This document shows positions 9,366 to 19,683 of a stretch of 64,000 nucleotides of DNA, in pieces. Under the pieces are notes generated by a model, which had not been told where the DNA came from, searched no databases, and saw nothing but the letters and a program-made list of their open reading frames with translations. Source of the stretch: an uncultured Erythrobacter sp. (GTDB lineage: Bacteria > Pseudomonadota > Alphaproteobacteria > Sphingomonadales > Sphingomonadaceae); NCBI GenBank assembly GCA_937899785.1, contig CALCCG010000002.1, positions 1 through 64,000 of the forward strand. The letters are read 5' to 3'. Within the stretch, counting starts at the first letter, position 1. Each line of letters starts with the position of its first letter. A program made the position numbers and the translations under genes.

Positions 9366-11567
9366 ATGGACGTTAAAACAGGTGAAATGAGCGGCTGCCC
9401 GTTCCACGCCGATGGCGGAATGCGCAGCCTTCTGGGCCGACAGAACCGCGACTGGTGGCCTGAGGCCACCCAGCTCGATATCCTCACGCAGGAAGGCAAG
9501 AGCGCGCATCCCTATGGCGAAGACTTCGACTACGCCGAAGCGTTCAACACGATCGACTACGCCGCCCTCAAAGCCGATCTCACCGCTTTGATGACCGATA
9601 ACCAGCCCTGGTGGCCGGCTGATTATGGTCACTACGGCCCGTTCTTTATCCGCATGGCCTGGCACGCTGCGGGTACGTACCGCACTGGCGATGGCCGTGG
9701 CGGCGCGGGCTCTGGCCAACAGCGCTTCGCCCCGCTCAATTCCTGGCCCGATAACGGCAACCTCGACAAGGCGCGCCGCCTGCTTTGGCCGATCAAGCAG
9801 AAATACGGCAAGGCGATCAGCTGGGCCGACCTCTTCATCCTCGCCGGAAACGTCGCGATCGAAAGCATGGGCGGGCCGGTCTTTGGCTTTGGCGGCGGCC
9901 GCGCCGATGTCTACGAACCTGAGAGCGTCTATTGGGGCACGGAAGAGCAATGGGTGAACGAAGGCGTTGCCACCCGCATCCGTCCCGATGATGGCGCCGC
10001 GCTCGAAAATCCGCTCGCCGCGATCCAGATGGGCCTCATCTACGTCAATCCCGAAGGTCCGGGCGGAAATCCCGACCCGCTGCAATCCGCGCGCGACATG
10101 CGCGAAACCTTTGCTCGCATGGCGATGAACGATGAGGAAACCGTCGCGCTCACCGCTGGTGGCCACGCCTTTGGTAAAGCGCACGGCGCGCAGCCTGCCG
10201 ACACGTTCAGCGGCGCACCCGAAAGCGAAGACCTGCACCAGCAGGGCTTTGGCTGGCTCACCGACGAAGACGAGATCGAAAAGGGCCACATCACAACCTC
10301 GGGCATCGAAGGATCGTGGTCGAACAACCCGACGGCGTGGAGCCACGACTATTTCCGCATCCTGTTCAAGTACGATTTTGAACTGGTGCACAGCCCGGCC
10401 GGCGCGCAGCAATGGACGCCGATCAACCCGGACGAAGAGGACATGGCCCCCGACGCGCGCGATCCCTCGATCAAGGTCCCGACCATGATGACAACCGCCG
10501 ACATGGCGCTGAAGATGGACCCGGACTACGCCGCGATCTCCAAGCGTTTCCTCGAAAACCCGGAGCAATTGGACGACGCCTTTGCCCGCGCCTGGTTCAA
10601 GCTGTGCCACCGCGATATGGGACCCAAGGTCCGCTATATGGGCCCCGAAGTGCCCGACGAAACGCTGATCTGGATGGACCCGGTTCCCGCAGGCACCACA
10701 CCCTCGGACGCCGATATCGCCAGCTTCAAGGACGCAATCCTCGGCTCAGGCCTCACCGTCAGCGAGCTGGTGAAAGCGGCCTGGGCTTCGGCCTCGACCT
10801 ACCGCAATTCAGACCATCGCGGCGGCGCCAATGGCGCGCGTGTGCGGCTGGCTCCGCAAAGCGGCTGGGCAGCGAACGACCCCGACGAACTGGACCGCGT
10901 GCTGAGCGTGATCGACACCCATCGCGGCAGCCTATCGATGGCTGATGCGATTGTGCTGGCAGGCTCGGCTGCGGTCGAGAAAGCGGCCAAGGATGCTGGC
11001 CACGATGTCGCGGTGCCGTTCCTTGGCGGTCGCGGCGATGCGAGCGACGAGCAGACCGATGCGGCGAGCTTTGAACCGCTGGAGCCGTTCGCTGATGGCT
11101 TCCGCAACCACCTCAAGACCAAGGCCAATGTCCGCACTGAGGAAATGCTGATCGACAAGGCGCACCTGCTGGGCCTTTCGATCCCTGAGCTGACTGTGCT
11201 GGTCGGCGGGATGCGAGCTCTGGGCGCCAATGCGGGCAACACCGCGCACGGCGTCTTCACGAACCGCGTCGGCACGCTCACCCCGGACTTCTTCGTCAAC
11301 CTGCTCGACATGGACACCAAGTGGACTCCCGTCGAAGGCTCAGGCGATGAGGAATATGTCGGCACTGACCGTGCAAGCGGCGAAGAGAAGTACCGCGCCA
11401 CGCGCGCTGACCTCATCTTTGGCAGCAATTCGCAGCTGCGCGCTCAGGCTGAAGTCTATGCGGAAAGCGGCAATGAGGCGAAGTTTGTCACCGATTTCGT
11501 CGCCGCCTGGACAAAAGTGATGAACGCGGACCGGTTCGATGTAACCTTTGCCAAGCATCACGCGTAA
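9366..11567 (+). CDS. katG: Catalase-peroxidase
   Basis: [12 protein letters not shown]...[21 protein letters not shown]-like; [22 protein letters not shown]. Confidence 0.98.
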   Translation: MDVKTGEMSGCPFHADGGMRSLLGRQNRDWWPEATQLDILTQEGKSAHPYGEDFDYAEAFNTIDYAALKADLTALMTDNQPWWPADYGHYGPFFIRMAWHAAGTYRTGDGRGGAGSGQQRFAPLNSWPDNGNLDKARRLLWPIKQKYGKAISWADLFILAGNVAIESMGGPVFGFGGGRADVYEPESVYWGTEEQWVNEGVATRIRPDDGAALENPLAAIQMGLIYVNPEGPGGNPDPLQSARDMRETFARMAMNDEETVALTAGGHAFGKAHGAQPADTFSGAPESEDLHQQGFGWLTDEDEIEKGHITTSGIEGSWSNNPTAWSHDYFRILFKYDFELVHSPAGAQQWTPINPDEEDMAPDARDPSIKVPTMMTTADMALKMDPDYAAISKRFLENPEQLDDAFARAWFKLCHRDMGPKVRYMGPEVPDETLIWMDPVPAGTTPSDADIASFKDAILGSGLTVSELVKAAWASASTYRNSDHRGGANGARVRLAPQSGWAANDPDELDRVLSVIDTHRGSLSMADAIVLAGSAAVEKAAKDAGHDVAVPFLGGRGDASDEQTDAASFEPLEPFADGFRNHLKTKANVRTEEMLIDKAHLLGLSIPELTVLVGGMRALGANAGNTAHGVFTNRVGTLTPDFFVNLLDMDTKWTPVEGSGDEEYVGTDRASGEEKYRATRADLIFGSNSQLRAQAEVYAESGNEAKFVTDFVAAWTKVMNADRFDVTFAKHHA

Positions 11568-11583
11568 TACAAAGCGTGACCCC

Positions 11584-11678
11584 CGAGAGCCTTTGGGCTC
11601 TCACCCTGACTAATCCCCTTAAAGTCAGGGTCGCAATTGACCCCCGGCGAGTGCCCCTCTCGCCGGGGGTCTTTTCTT
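11584..11678. terminator. Three consecutive hairpins between convergent katG and LytTR genes, the last with a T-rich tail
   Basis: GAGAGCCtttGGGCTCTC; CCCTGACtaatccccttaaaGTCAGGG; GACCCCCGGCGAGtgcccCTCGCCGGGGGTCTTTTCTTT. Confidence 0.8.
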
Positions 11679-11684
11679 TGCCGG

Positions 11685-12503
11685 CTAGATCCAGCCCGCT
11701 TCCTTCAGCTCGCTCACCTGCGCGCGGGCGATCGGCGCTTCGACGCCCCGCGCTAGAACGAGGCGGACATTGCGGCCCTCGCGCAGCACCTCTTCGACAG
11801 CGCCGCGCGCCACCCACCAGCTGCGATGGACCTGGCGGCCTTCGATCATGGCGACATGCGCGATCGCATCGCGCAGCCGCATCAGCACCAGTTCGCTGCC
11901 CAGCGCGGTGTGCACGCGGACGTAATGATCCTCCATCTCGAGCGCGATAATGTCACTGCCAAGAGCAGGTGGGAGCGCGTCAAGTAGAGGGTTGGGCACC
12001 GCTGGCGCAGGGCTGTCGGGTTGCGGTTGATCTGCGGGCGCTGGCTGGGGCGCGGCAGACTTGCGGGTCTCGAGCATGTAGAACAAAGCCGTCACCCCGC
12101 CGCCGATGACAAAGACATAGGGGTAGCGGGTGAAGAAGACCTCCAGACTTGGCCACGGCACGGGGCCCGGCAGATAGCCCATCGCGTAAACCGCCGCTGT
12201 CATCGGGAGCGAGGCCGCCGCCGCGGCCACCACCCAAAGCGGCGCAGTGGGAAGATCGAGCGCGCCCGCCACCCGGTCCACCAACGGCCCCATCGGCGAA
12301 TAGATGGCGTAGCCGATCCAGGAAAAGCCCACCCAACTCACCAGTCGATAGCCCAAAGGCTCCTCAAAGCTGCCAAACGGGCCGATAAAGGCGAGTATGA
12401 CGCCGATCGCGGTCATAATCGTCAAATCGATCACGATCTTGCGCGCCAGCGAGTGACGCGTGCGCAATGGCGGCTGCGGGGGCTGGGCCAACGACGTGGT
12501 CAT
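11685..12503 (-). CDS. Membrane-anchored LytTR-type transcriptional regulator
   Basis: N-terminal TM segments, C-terminal LytTR: IIALEMEDHYVRVHTALGSELVLMRLRDAIAHV...GRQVHRSWWVAR. Confidence 0.9.
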   Translation of the reverse strand: MTTSLAQPPQPPLRTRHSLARKIVIDLTIMTAIGVILAFIGPFGSFEEPLGYRLVSWVGFSWIGYAIYSPMGPLVDRVAGALDLPTAPLWVVAAAAASLPMTAAVYAMGYLPGPVPWPSLEVFFTRYPYVFVIGGGVTALFYMLETRKSAAPQPAPADQPQPDSPAPAVPNPLLDALPPALGSDIIALEMEDHYVRVHTALGSELVLMRLRDAIAHVAMIEGRQVHRSWWVARGAVEEVLREGRNVRLVLARGVEAPIARAQVSELKEAGWI

Positions 12504-12691
12504 AGGTGTGAAATTGGCTGCCTATTCGCGCTTCGTAAAGAGGCAAAGGGCGCAAATCCGCCGTCTGGCGTACGCGCGCAAGCCCGTTGGCGAAGGCAGC
12601 GGCCCATTGGCGCAAGACCGGTTGCTGGTGGATGGGCCCGCGCCATTCTCGCTCCAGCACACGCCTTCACGACCCTTACGGAGCCGAACCC

Positions 12692-13303
12692 ATGACCGCC
12701 ACAGCCAGCACCGATCCAGCCAGCACCGACGCAGTCCGCCTGATCGACCGCATCCGCAAACTGCCCATTCCGTTCATCCATAAAAAGCCCTCTGGCCCCT
12801 TTGACGCCAACAGCGGGTTTGACATCGCGCCGCGCGTGCGGATGGTGGTGTGGGCCTGCGCGGTGGGGCTGACCGCCGCGACTCTGATCGCTCTGGCGCG
12901 CGGGTTTACCGGTATGGCCCCCAGCCACGGCGCCACGCGACACATCGCGATCATCATCCATGTCGCAACGGTCCTTCCCGCGGTCCCGCTGGGCGCGTAT
13001 CTGCTGCTCACTCGCAAGGGCACCAAGCTGCACAAGCAATTGGGCAAGCTGTGGGTCGGATTGATGCTCGCCACCGCAACGTCAGCGATCTTCATCAAGT
13101 CCGGTGGAAGCTTCAGCTTCATCCATATCTTCGTCCCGATGACCTACATCGCCAGCTACAAGATCGTTGCGACCGCTCGCCGGGGCGACATGCAGGGCCA
13201 TCGCAGCGAGGTGCTTTCGCTCTATCTCGGCGCGCTCACGATCCCGGGTGTTGTGAGCATCGCGCTGCCGGGGCGGTTGCTCAATGTCTGGCTGTTCTGG
13301 TGA
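12692..13303 (+). CDS. DUF2306-like multi-TM membrane protein
   Basis: HVATVLPAVPLGAYLLLTRKGTKLHKQLGKLWVGLMLATA...SFSFIHIFVPMT; ORF open from 12587, ATG 12692 plausible. Confidence 0.75.
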   Translation: MTATASTDPASTDAVRLIDRIRKLPIPFIHKKPSGPFDANSGFDIAPRVRMVVWACAVGLTAATLIALARGFTGMAPSHGATRHIAIIIHVATVLPAVPLGAYLLLTRKGTKLHKQLGKLWVGLMLATATSAIFIKSGGSFSFIHIFVPMTYIASYKIVATARRGDMQGHRSEVLSLYLGALTIPGVVSIALPGRLLNVWLFW

Positions 13304-13328
13304 GGCGCGGTGGGTGATCGCTCTAAGA

Positions 13329-13913
13329 CTAACGCTGCCGTTTCAAGATTAGATACAACGCGCCCTCGCCGCCATGCGCGCGGTGGGCGCGACGGACAGC
13401 GGCGATGGAATCGGAGTGGGGGCCCGCCGCCAGCCAATCGAGCAGCTTGGCGCGTATGGCGCCTCGGCGGCTGGAGCGATCAGCCGGATCCACGGGGCGC
13501 TCGCGTCCCGCAATCACCAGCACCACACGCGCGCCCATGGCCCGCGCCTGATCACGCCCCGCAGTGATGCGGGCGTGCGCGCTGTCGAGCGTGTGGCCGT
13601 GCAGATCGAGTGTGAGATCCGGTTCAATTCGGCCCGATTTAAAGCGCCGTTCCCAATGCGAATCGAGACCTGTCTGTGACGGCGCGATCGGACGGGCATG
13701 TGCCGGTTTGGCCGTCGCTGATAAAGGGCGCTTGTTCGCGGCAAGCGAGGCCGGGTGTTTTGCGCCGACAGGTGCCGGCGTCTCTTCGGGCACGGGACTG
13801 GCGGACACCGGGCGCGCCCGACCGGCGAGCGGGGTCACGCTTTGAGCAAGGCGCTCCCAAGCCGCCTTTTCCTCGGCGCTCAATCCCCTTGGCGCAGCTC
13901 GCGGGGCGCTCAC
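13329..13913 (-). CDS. Smr/MutS2 C-terminal domain protein
   Basis: LTLDLHGHTLDSAHARI...VVLVIAGRERP...HGGEGALYLILKR. Confidence 0.9.
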   Translation of the reverse strand: MSAPRAAPRGLSAEEKAAWERLAQSVTPLAGRARPVSASPVPEETPAPVGAKHPASLAANKRPLSATAKPAHARPIAPSQTGLDSHWERRFKSGRIEPDLTLDLHGHTLDSAHARITAGRDQARAMGARVVLVIAGRERPVDPADRSSRRGAIRAKLLDWLAAGPHSDSIAAVRRAHRAHGGEGALYLILKRQR

Positions 13914-15133
13914 GGCGTTGGCCCGTTAAGGCGCGCAACGGTTCCTTTGGGCAGCAACAGCCACGCGTCGCCCCGCCCTGACATGCCGCCTGCTATTGCG
14001 CGCGCCTCGGGCCCAGCCCCCCAAAACGTGTCAAAGCGGTTGGCACCCTTGATCGCGCCACCCGTGTCCTGGGCAATCCACAGGCCGTCGGCTTCATCAC
14101 GGTCGAGATCCAGCCACACTGGCGCGCCCAGCGGCACAAAGGCCGGGTCCGCTGCGATCGAAGCCTCCCGTCGCACCGGCACACCCAGAGCGCCAAGCGG
14201 CCCATCGCCGGTCAGTTCGCGAAAGAATATCCAGCTTTGATTAAGGCGCATAAGCGCGCGGCCCTCTTCAGGGTTTTCGCGGATGAAGGCCATGATGCCC
14301 TGCATCGATCCTGGATACTGGCCTGGACCATCGCCCAGCCGGTCGCGCTCGCGCAGGACGCGTCCGACGCTTGTGTAACCGCGCCCGTTCTGCCCGGCAT
14401 AGCCGATGCGGATCACCTCGCCCTCGGGCGAGCGCAAGCGGCCCGAACCCTGGATCTGCAAGAAGAAGAATTCGACCGGATCCTTGGCCCAGCCGATCAC
14501 CGGGACGCGCCCGGCAAGCGCCCCATCCTCAATCGCAGCGCGGTCAAAATAGGGCACGTGATTGCCATTGGCATCGTAACGGCCAAGCGGCGCGCGTCCG
14601 GTCCGCTCCGCGCTCGGCGTGCTCACCGGCCAGGCGCGCAGCAGATCATCGGGCAATACATAGACGGGGACGTCATAGCCCGGTCGCCTTGTGCGAACCC
14701 CTTCGATTTCGGGCTCGAAATAGCCTGTGGCAAAAGCGCGGCCATCGCTGATGCGCGCGGTTTCGAAGTAGCGTATAAAGAAGTCGCGCGCCGCGCCTGT
14801 GCTCCAAGCGCTCGCAGCGTCGCAGGCCGGCTGCCAATCGGCGCGTCGGCTCAGGCCGCTCACATCCTCTCGGATTAGCAACTTGGGGCACGATTCGATA
14901 AATCCCGTCAGAGCTGTGCCAGCGTCCCCTGCGCTGATCGTAAGCGCGTCGACGCTTGGCCCCCGCGTCACACCAGCCAAGGCGGCGCTGGAAGGGGCTG
15001 GAGCTGCCAGAGCCTCGGCGGCAGCGGGGATTAACGGGCTTTTCTTAGGCTCCGCCGCGCAGCCTGCCAGAACCGTCAACACCAAGCCGACGACAACCGG
15101 CAGCCGTATCAACGATGCCAGCGGCGCAGGCAT
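13910..15133 (-). CDS. mltA: Membrane-bound lytic murein transglycosylase A (MltA family lipoprotein)
   Basis: Lipobox VLAGC; ATGYFEPEIEG; FFLQIQGSGRL; IAQDTGGAIKGANRFDTFWG. Confidence 0.93.
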   Translation of the reverse strand: MPAPLASLIRLPVVVGLVLTVLAGCAAEPKKSPLIPAAAEALAAPAPSSAALAGVTRGPSVDALTISAGDAGTALTGFIESCPKLLIREDVSGLSRRADWQPACDAASAWSTGAARDFFIRYFETARISDGRAFATGYFEPEIEGVRTRRPGYDVPVYVLPDDLLRAWPVSTPSAERTGRAPLGRYDANGNHVPYFDRAAIEDGALAGRVPVIGWAKDPVEFFFLQIQGSGRLRSPEGEVIRIGYAGQNGRGYTSVGRVLRERDRLGDGPGQYPGSMQGIMAFIRENPEEGRALMRLNQSWIFFRELTGDGPLGALGVPVRREASIAADPAFVPLGAPVWLDLDRDEADGLWIAQDTGGAIKGANRFDTFWGAGPEARAIAGGMSGRGDAWLLLPKGTVARLNGPTP

Positions 15134-15214
15134 TGTGTGAACGCTCCTGTTGAGATCGGTTCGGCCAACCCACTCCGCCAAAGGTTGCGGGTGGGCTGGA
15201 ACCGACAAACGGCC

Positions 15215-15877
15215 TTACCCTTCGTCGGTCTCGTCCAAAATCCAGTTCGGATCTTTCGAGCGCACGTCGCGGGTAAAGGTCCACACATCACGGCTTTCGA
15301 TGGCGTCGTCGAGAGACCCGGCCACGACATTGCCTTCGTGATCGCGGGTCACAGCGGCGATGTCCGCAACAAACAGCACGGCGATCCGAGCGATGCGCCC
15401 ATCGAGGGAAGCCGAATGAATACGTGTTTCCTCAACGCGGATAAGCGAGTTTTCGAGCGTTTCGCCCGCCGCTTCGCGCGCATCAATTGCCGCGCTAAAG
15501 CCATCGAAAACGTCATCGTCGCACAGTTCGCGCAGGGTTTCGCGGTCGCCTTCCCAAAACGCCTCAAGCACCATTTCATACGCGCCGCGCGCGCCTTCGA
15601 TAAAGCTGCCAAGTTCAAAGCGGCTGTCCGCCGAAGCAATTTCTCGGACACCACGCTCGACAGCGGGCATCACGCCTTCAAGCTGCGCGGGACGGGGCGC
15701 CGGAGCTGGCGCTGGGGGCTGCGTCTGACCTTGCGGTCCGCCTTGCTGATTCTCCGGTCCTTCAAAGCGGTTCGGCACCGATTCCTCTTCGTGCTCGGCG
15801 CGGCGACCAAGAACCGAATAGAGCCGAAGCCCCAAGAAAGCGGCAATCATGGCGAGAATGACTATTTCTGTGATCAC
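15215..15877 (-). CDS. Tim44/TimA family adaptor protein
   Basis: N-terminal TM then Tim44-like: SFIEGARGAYEMVLEAFWEGDRETLRELCDDDVFDGF...TFTRDVRSKDPNWILDET. Confidence 0.88.
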   Translation of the reverse strand: MITEIVILAMIAAFLGLRLYSVLGRRAEHEEESVPNRFEGPENQQGGPQGQTQPPAPAPAPRPAQLEGVMPAVERGVREIASADSRFELGSFIEGARGAYEMVLEAFWEGDRETLRELCDDDVFDGFSAAIDAREAAGETLENSLIRVEETRIHSASLDGRIARIAVLFVADIAAVTRDHEGNVVAGSLDDAIESRDVWTFTRDVRSKDPNWILDETDEG

Positions 15878-16115
15878 ATTTGTTATCCGGTTTGCCCAAA
15901 AGGATGACGACGCCTCTCCCTACGCCATCGCTGATGCTTTGATGCCTAACATAGGCTTCAAATCGAATTCGACAACAAGGGATCGGTCTCTTTCGGTAGT
16001 AAGAGCGAGCTTTGTGGTAACATATTTGCGCTGAACAGAAGCTTTCACGCCGCTGGGTTGCTCTGGGCTTGCGAATCTCGCTTGGTTGGATCGCGCATTC
16101 CCTGGGCACTTCCCG

Positions 16116-16148
16116 GTGTGGTGCGTGGTGTGGTGCGTGGTGTGTTGC
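16116..16148. repeat. 12-bp tandem repeat GTGTGGTGCGTG x2 plus partial third copy upstream of secB
   Basis: Read directly. Confidence 0.75.
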
Positions 16149-16256
16149 CGGGCGGGATGACCCCTGCTAGGCGCGGCGGGCTTCGCAAAGGAGCGGATGC
16201 GTTTTGCGCTCCTATCAAGCCCGACATTTCTGGCTCAACCGAAAGAAACCATCACC

Positions 16257-16799
16257 ATGGCCGACGAAGGCGACGTTCTCACCAATCTCGACAATCCCGG
16301 TTCCGGCCCTGGCGCGGGCGCCAACGGGGCTGACAACCAGCCTGCCGCTGCAATCATCACGCAATATGTGAAGGACCTTTCGGTCGAGAACCCCAACGCC
16401 CCGGACGTCTTTCAATGGACCGACCAGCCCAAGATTGATGTGCAGTTCAACATCGCCGCGGAACCAAAGGGCGAAGAGGTCCATGAGGTCACGCTGAAGA
16501 TCAACATAGCGGCAACCGGCGACAAAGGCCCGTTCTACATGGTTGAGCTCGATTATTGCGGGCTTGTCGGCATTCGCAACGTGCCTGAAGACCAGGCGCA
16601 TGCGTTTCTTTACGCTGAGGCGCCGCGGATCGTCTTCCCCTTTGCCCGCCGGGTTATCGCAGATGCGGTGCGCGATGCGGGCTTTCCGCCGTTGCTCGTC
16701 GATCCGATCGACTTCAACCGCCTCTACGCGGAGCAACTCGCGCAGCGCCGAACGGAACAAGGTCTGGGCGAGGGTGAGATCCCGACCTCGCAGAATTGA
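16257..16799 (+). CDS. secB: Protein-export chaperone SecB
   Basis: QYVKDLSVENPNAPDVFQW...YCGLVGIRNVPEDQAHAFLYAEAPRIVFPFARRVIADAVRDAGFPPLLVDPIDF. Confidence 0.97.
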   Translation: MADEGDVLTNLDNPGSGPGAGANGADNQPAAAIITQYVKDLSVENPNAPDVFQWTDQPKIDVQFNIAAEPKGEEVHEVTLKINIAATGDKGPFYMVELDYCGLVGIRNVPEDQAHAFLYAEAPRIVFPFARRVIADAVRDAGFPPLLVDPIDFNRLYAEQLAQRRTEQGLGEGEIPTSQN

Positions 16800-16844
16800 G
16801 CGGGGGCCCGAGCGCAAGGCTCTGGCGGGTGAGGCGGTGAACGC

Positions 16845-18416
16845 ATGAGCCTCCTCAAGAACGTCGGCACCATTGGCGGGCTGACCGCGGTGAGCCGCGT
16901 GTTTGGCTTTCTGCGCGACATCATGCTGGCCCGCGTTCTGGGCGCCGGCGGGGTTGCGGACGCCTGGCAGCTTGCATTCCAGTTCCCCAATCTGTTTCGC
17001 CGCCTGTTCGCCGAAGGCGCCTTTGCAAGCGCTTTCGTGCCGCTCTTCAATCGCCACATGACCGAAGGCGAGAGCGAGGCGAAGCGCTTTGCCAGCCAGG
17101 TGCTCGCGGTGTTGATGCCGATCCTTATCGTGTTCGGAGCGGTGATGATGCTGGCGATGCCCTGGGTGCTTTGGCCTTTTGCCAACGCCGATATGCGGGC
17201 GAGCGGGGAAACCTATGGCTTGGCGGTGACGATGGGCCGCATCGCCTTTCCGTATCTGATGTTCATGAGCCTTGCGACTTTGGTAGCGGCGATCCTCAAT
17301 TCGCTTTCGCGCTTTGCTGCGGCGGCCGCCGCACCGATCCTACTCAATATCTGCCTGCTCACCGCGCTTTTCTGGGGGGCTGCTCAAGGACAAAGCGAGG
17401 CCACCCGGCAAGCGGTCGGATTTTGGCTGTCGGTCGCCGTGTCGGCAAGCGGGCTGCTGCAGTTGCTCTGGCTTGCCTTCTTTATGCGGCGCGCCGGATT
17501 TGCGCTGTCGGTCAAGGCTCCGCGCATCACGGCGGACGTCAAAGAAATGGGAGCGTTGATTGTCCCTGCGATCTTTGGCGCGGGTGTCTATCAGATCAGC
17601 CGCTTTATCGATCTCGCGTTTTACGGGGTGCTGCCCGACGGATCGATCACCTATATGGCGATGGCCGACCGTTGGAACCAATTGCCGCTGGGGATCATCG
17701 GCATTGCCCTTGGCACGGCGATTCTTCCCGCGCTTTCGCGCCATATCAGCAAGGCACAGAACGACGAAGCGTCCCGATTGCAGTCTAACGCGATCGAGCT
17801 CGCCATGTTGCTCACCATCCCTAGCGCGGTAGCTTTGTTCTTTACCGGAACAGCGTTCGTGCAGGTCTTCATGCAAGGCCAGCAATTCACACCCGAAGAC
17901 GCTCGTATGACTGGTCTGGTGGTCAAAGCGCTGGTGATCGGGCTTCCTGCCTATGTTCTGATCAAGGTGCTCACGCCAAACTTCTTCGCGCGCAAAGACA
18001 CGCGCACACCGGTTTACACGGCTCTGGCAGCGCTGGCTGTGACGCTGGCGCTGAACTTCACTCTCATTTTCGGGATGGGATTTGGCGTTGCGGGCCTTGC
18101 GCTGGCCGGAGCAGTCGGGGCCTGGGTCAATGTTGCCCTCCTCACCAGCCTTCTGGCGCGGCGCGGCTTCTTCACTCTCCCCGTCCGCGTCATCGGCCGC
18201 CTGCTGCGCATCGCCATTGCTTCCGCGCTGATGGGGGTTGCGCTTCACCTGCTCATGGCGCGGATCGAGCCGTGGTTTACAAGCTCTCTGATCGAAAAAG
18301 CGTTCGGCATAGCTGCGATTCTTGCCACTGGCGCGGCCACCTATGGCACGGCTGGCGCGGCGCTTGGCGTACTCGACAAGGCCACTGCGCTGCGCCTAAT
18401 GCGTCGCCAAGGCTGA
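16845..18416 (+). CDS. murJ: Lipid II flippase MurJ (MviN)
   Basis: MSLLKNVGTIGGLTAVSRVFGFLRDIMLARVLGAG...FQFPNLFRRLFAEGAFASAFVP. Confidence 0.97.
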   Translation: MSLLKNVGTIGGLTAVSRVFGFLRDIMLARVLGAGGVADAWQLAFQFPNLFRRLFAEGAFASAFVPLFNRHMTEGESEAKRFASQVLAVLMPILIVFGAVMMLAMPWVLWPFANADMRASGETYGLAVTMGRIAFPYLMFMSLATLVAAILNSLSRFAAAAAAPILLNICLLTALFWGAAQGQSEATRQAVGFWLSVAVSASGLLQLLWLAFFMRRAGFALSVKAPRITADVKEMGALIVPAIFGAGVYQISRFIDLAFYGVLPDGSITYMAMADRWNQLPLGIIGIALGTAILPALSRHISKAQNDEASRLQSNAIELAMLLTIPSAVALFFTGTAFVQVFMQGQQFTPEDARMTGLVVKALVIGLPAYVLIKVLTPNFFARKDTRTPVYTALAALAVTLALNFTLIFGMGFGVAGLALAGAVGAWVNVALLTSLLARRGFFTLPVRVIGRLLRIAIASALMGVALHLLMARIEPWFTSSLIEKAFGIAAILATGAATYGTAGAALGVLDKATALRLMRRQG

Positions 18417-18447
18417 TCAGCCTCGGGATCAAACAGAAAGACAAAAC

Positions 18448-19467
18448 ATGCGTGTAGTCTCTGGCATTCAGCCTACGGGCAAGCCCCATCTGGGCAATTA
18501 TCTCGGCGCGATCCGCAATTATGTGAAGCTGCAAGACGACGCGCACACAGCGGGCGGTGAATGCCTGATCTTCATCGCTGACCTGCACGCTTTGTCCCTG
18601 CCGCACGACCCGGTCGATCTCCACGCTTCGACGCTGGAACTGGTCGCGACATTGGTCGCCTGCGGGCTCGATCCCGATAAAGCGATCCTATTCAACCAAG
18701 CGCAGGTTCCCGCGCACCCAGAAATGCAATGGTTGCTCAACGGCACCGCGCGCATGGGGTGGCTCAATCGGATGACGCAGTGGAAAGACAAAGCGGGCAA
18801 GAACCGTGAGGGCCAGTCGATCGCTCTCTTCACCTATCCGGTGCTGCACGCCGCCGATGTGCTACTCTATCAAGCAACGCATGAGCCGGTGGGCGAAGAC
18901 CAGAAGCAACACCTCGAACTAGCCCGCGACATCGCGCAAAAGTTCAACAACGACTTTTGTCCGGTTGACGCACCGCTGTTTACGCTGCCCGAACCGATCA
19001 TCCCACCCGAAGCGGCACGCATTATGAGCCTTCGTGACGGATCGGCCAAAATGAGCAAATCGGACCCCTCCGATATGAGCCGCATCAACCTTTCGGACGA
19101 TGCCGAGACGATCATGAAGAAGGTGAAGAAGGCCAAGACCGATCCTGAACCCCTGCCCAGCGAAGAAGCGGGTCTGGACGAGCGGCCCGAGGCGCTGAAC
19201 CTTGTCAGCATTTACGGCGCGCTCACCGGCCAAAGCGTGGGCTCGGTCCTGGCTGAGAACGGCGGGCAAGGCTTTGGCGCGTTCAAGCCCAAGCTGGGCG
19301 AAGTTCTGGTGGAAACGCTCTCGCCTATTTCGGAAAGGTTCCGCGCGCTCAAAGACGACCGCGAGGCGCTCGATGCGATCCTGGCGCGTGGAGCTGCCCA
19401 GGCGCGCGAGCGCGGCAGCCCGACCCTTGATGCGGCTTATAAAGCGCTCGGCTTGGTGCGCGGATAA
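18448..19467 (+). CDS. trpS: Tryptophan--tRNA ligase
   Basis: MRVVSGIQPTGKPHLGNYLGAI; KMSKSDPSDMSRINLSD. Confidence 0.98.
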   Translation: MRVVSGIQPTGKPHLGNYLGAIRNYVKLQDDAHTAGGECLIFIADLHALSLPHDPVDLHASTLELVATLVACGLDPDKAILFNQAQVPAHPEMQWLLNGTARMGWLNRMTQWKDKAGKNREGQSIALFTYPVLHAADVLLYQATHEPVGEDQKQHLELARDIAQKFNNDFCPVDAPLFTLPEPIIPPEAARIMSLRDGSAKMSKSDPSDMSRINLSDDAETIMKKVKKAKTDPEPLPSEEAGLDERPEALNLVSIYGALTGQSVGSVLAENGGQGFGAFKPKLGEVLVETLSPISERFRALKDDREALDAILARGAAQARERGSPTLDAAYKALGLVRG

Positions 19468-19683
19468 GCCGCCGATGGCTCACAAACGGCCTTTGCGCAG
19501 CCTCCATTCAAACCCTGTTCAGCCCATTCGCCTAAGGTCAATATAGCCAGAGTCGACTGTCCGACGCGGTGGGACTAAAACCCTCAGAACGCTTCACGAA
19601 GAGCAGATGAAGCCGAAAGAACCCAGCCCCATGCGCTCAGGAGGCGGTGCATTTGTCGCTGGACAGGCCCTGTTTGGGCCCAC

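Noticed and set aside
9243-10610. 455-aa minus-strand ORF opposite katG
   Set aside because: Antisense shadow of the katG coding frame; composition rich in R/H/A/G without recognisable domain.
15983-15995. 13-mer TCGGTCTCTTTCG shared between the TimA/SecB intergenic region and the VWA promoter (34913-34925)
   Set aside because: About one shared 13-mer is expected by chance across several kb of intergenic sequence; no palindromic architecture supports it.
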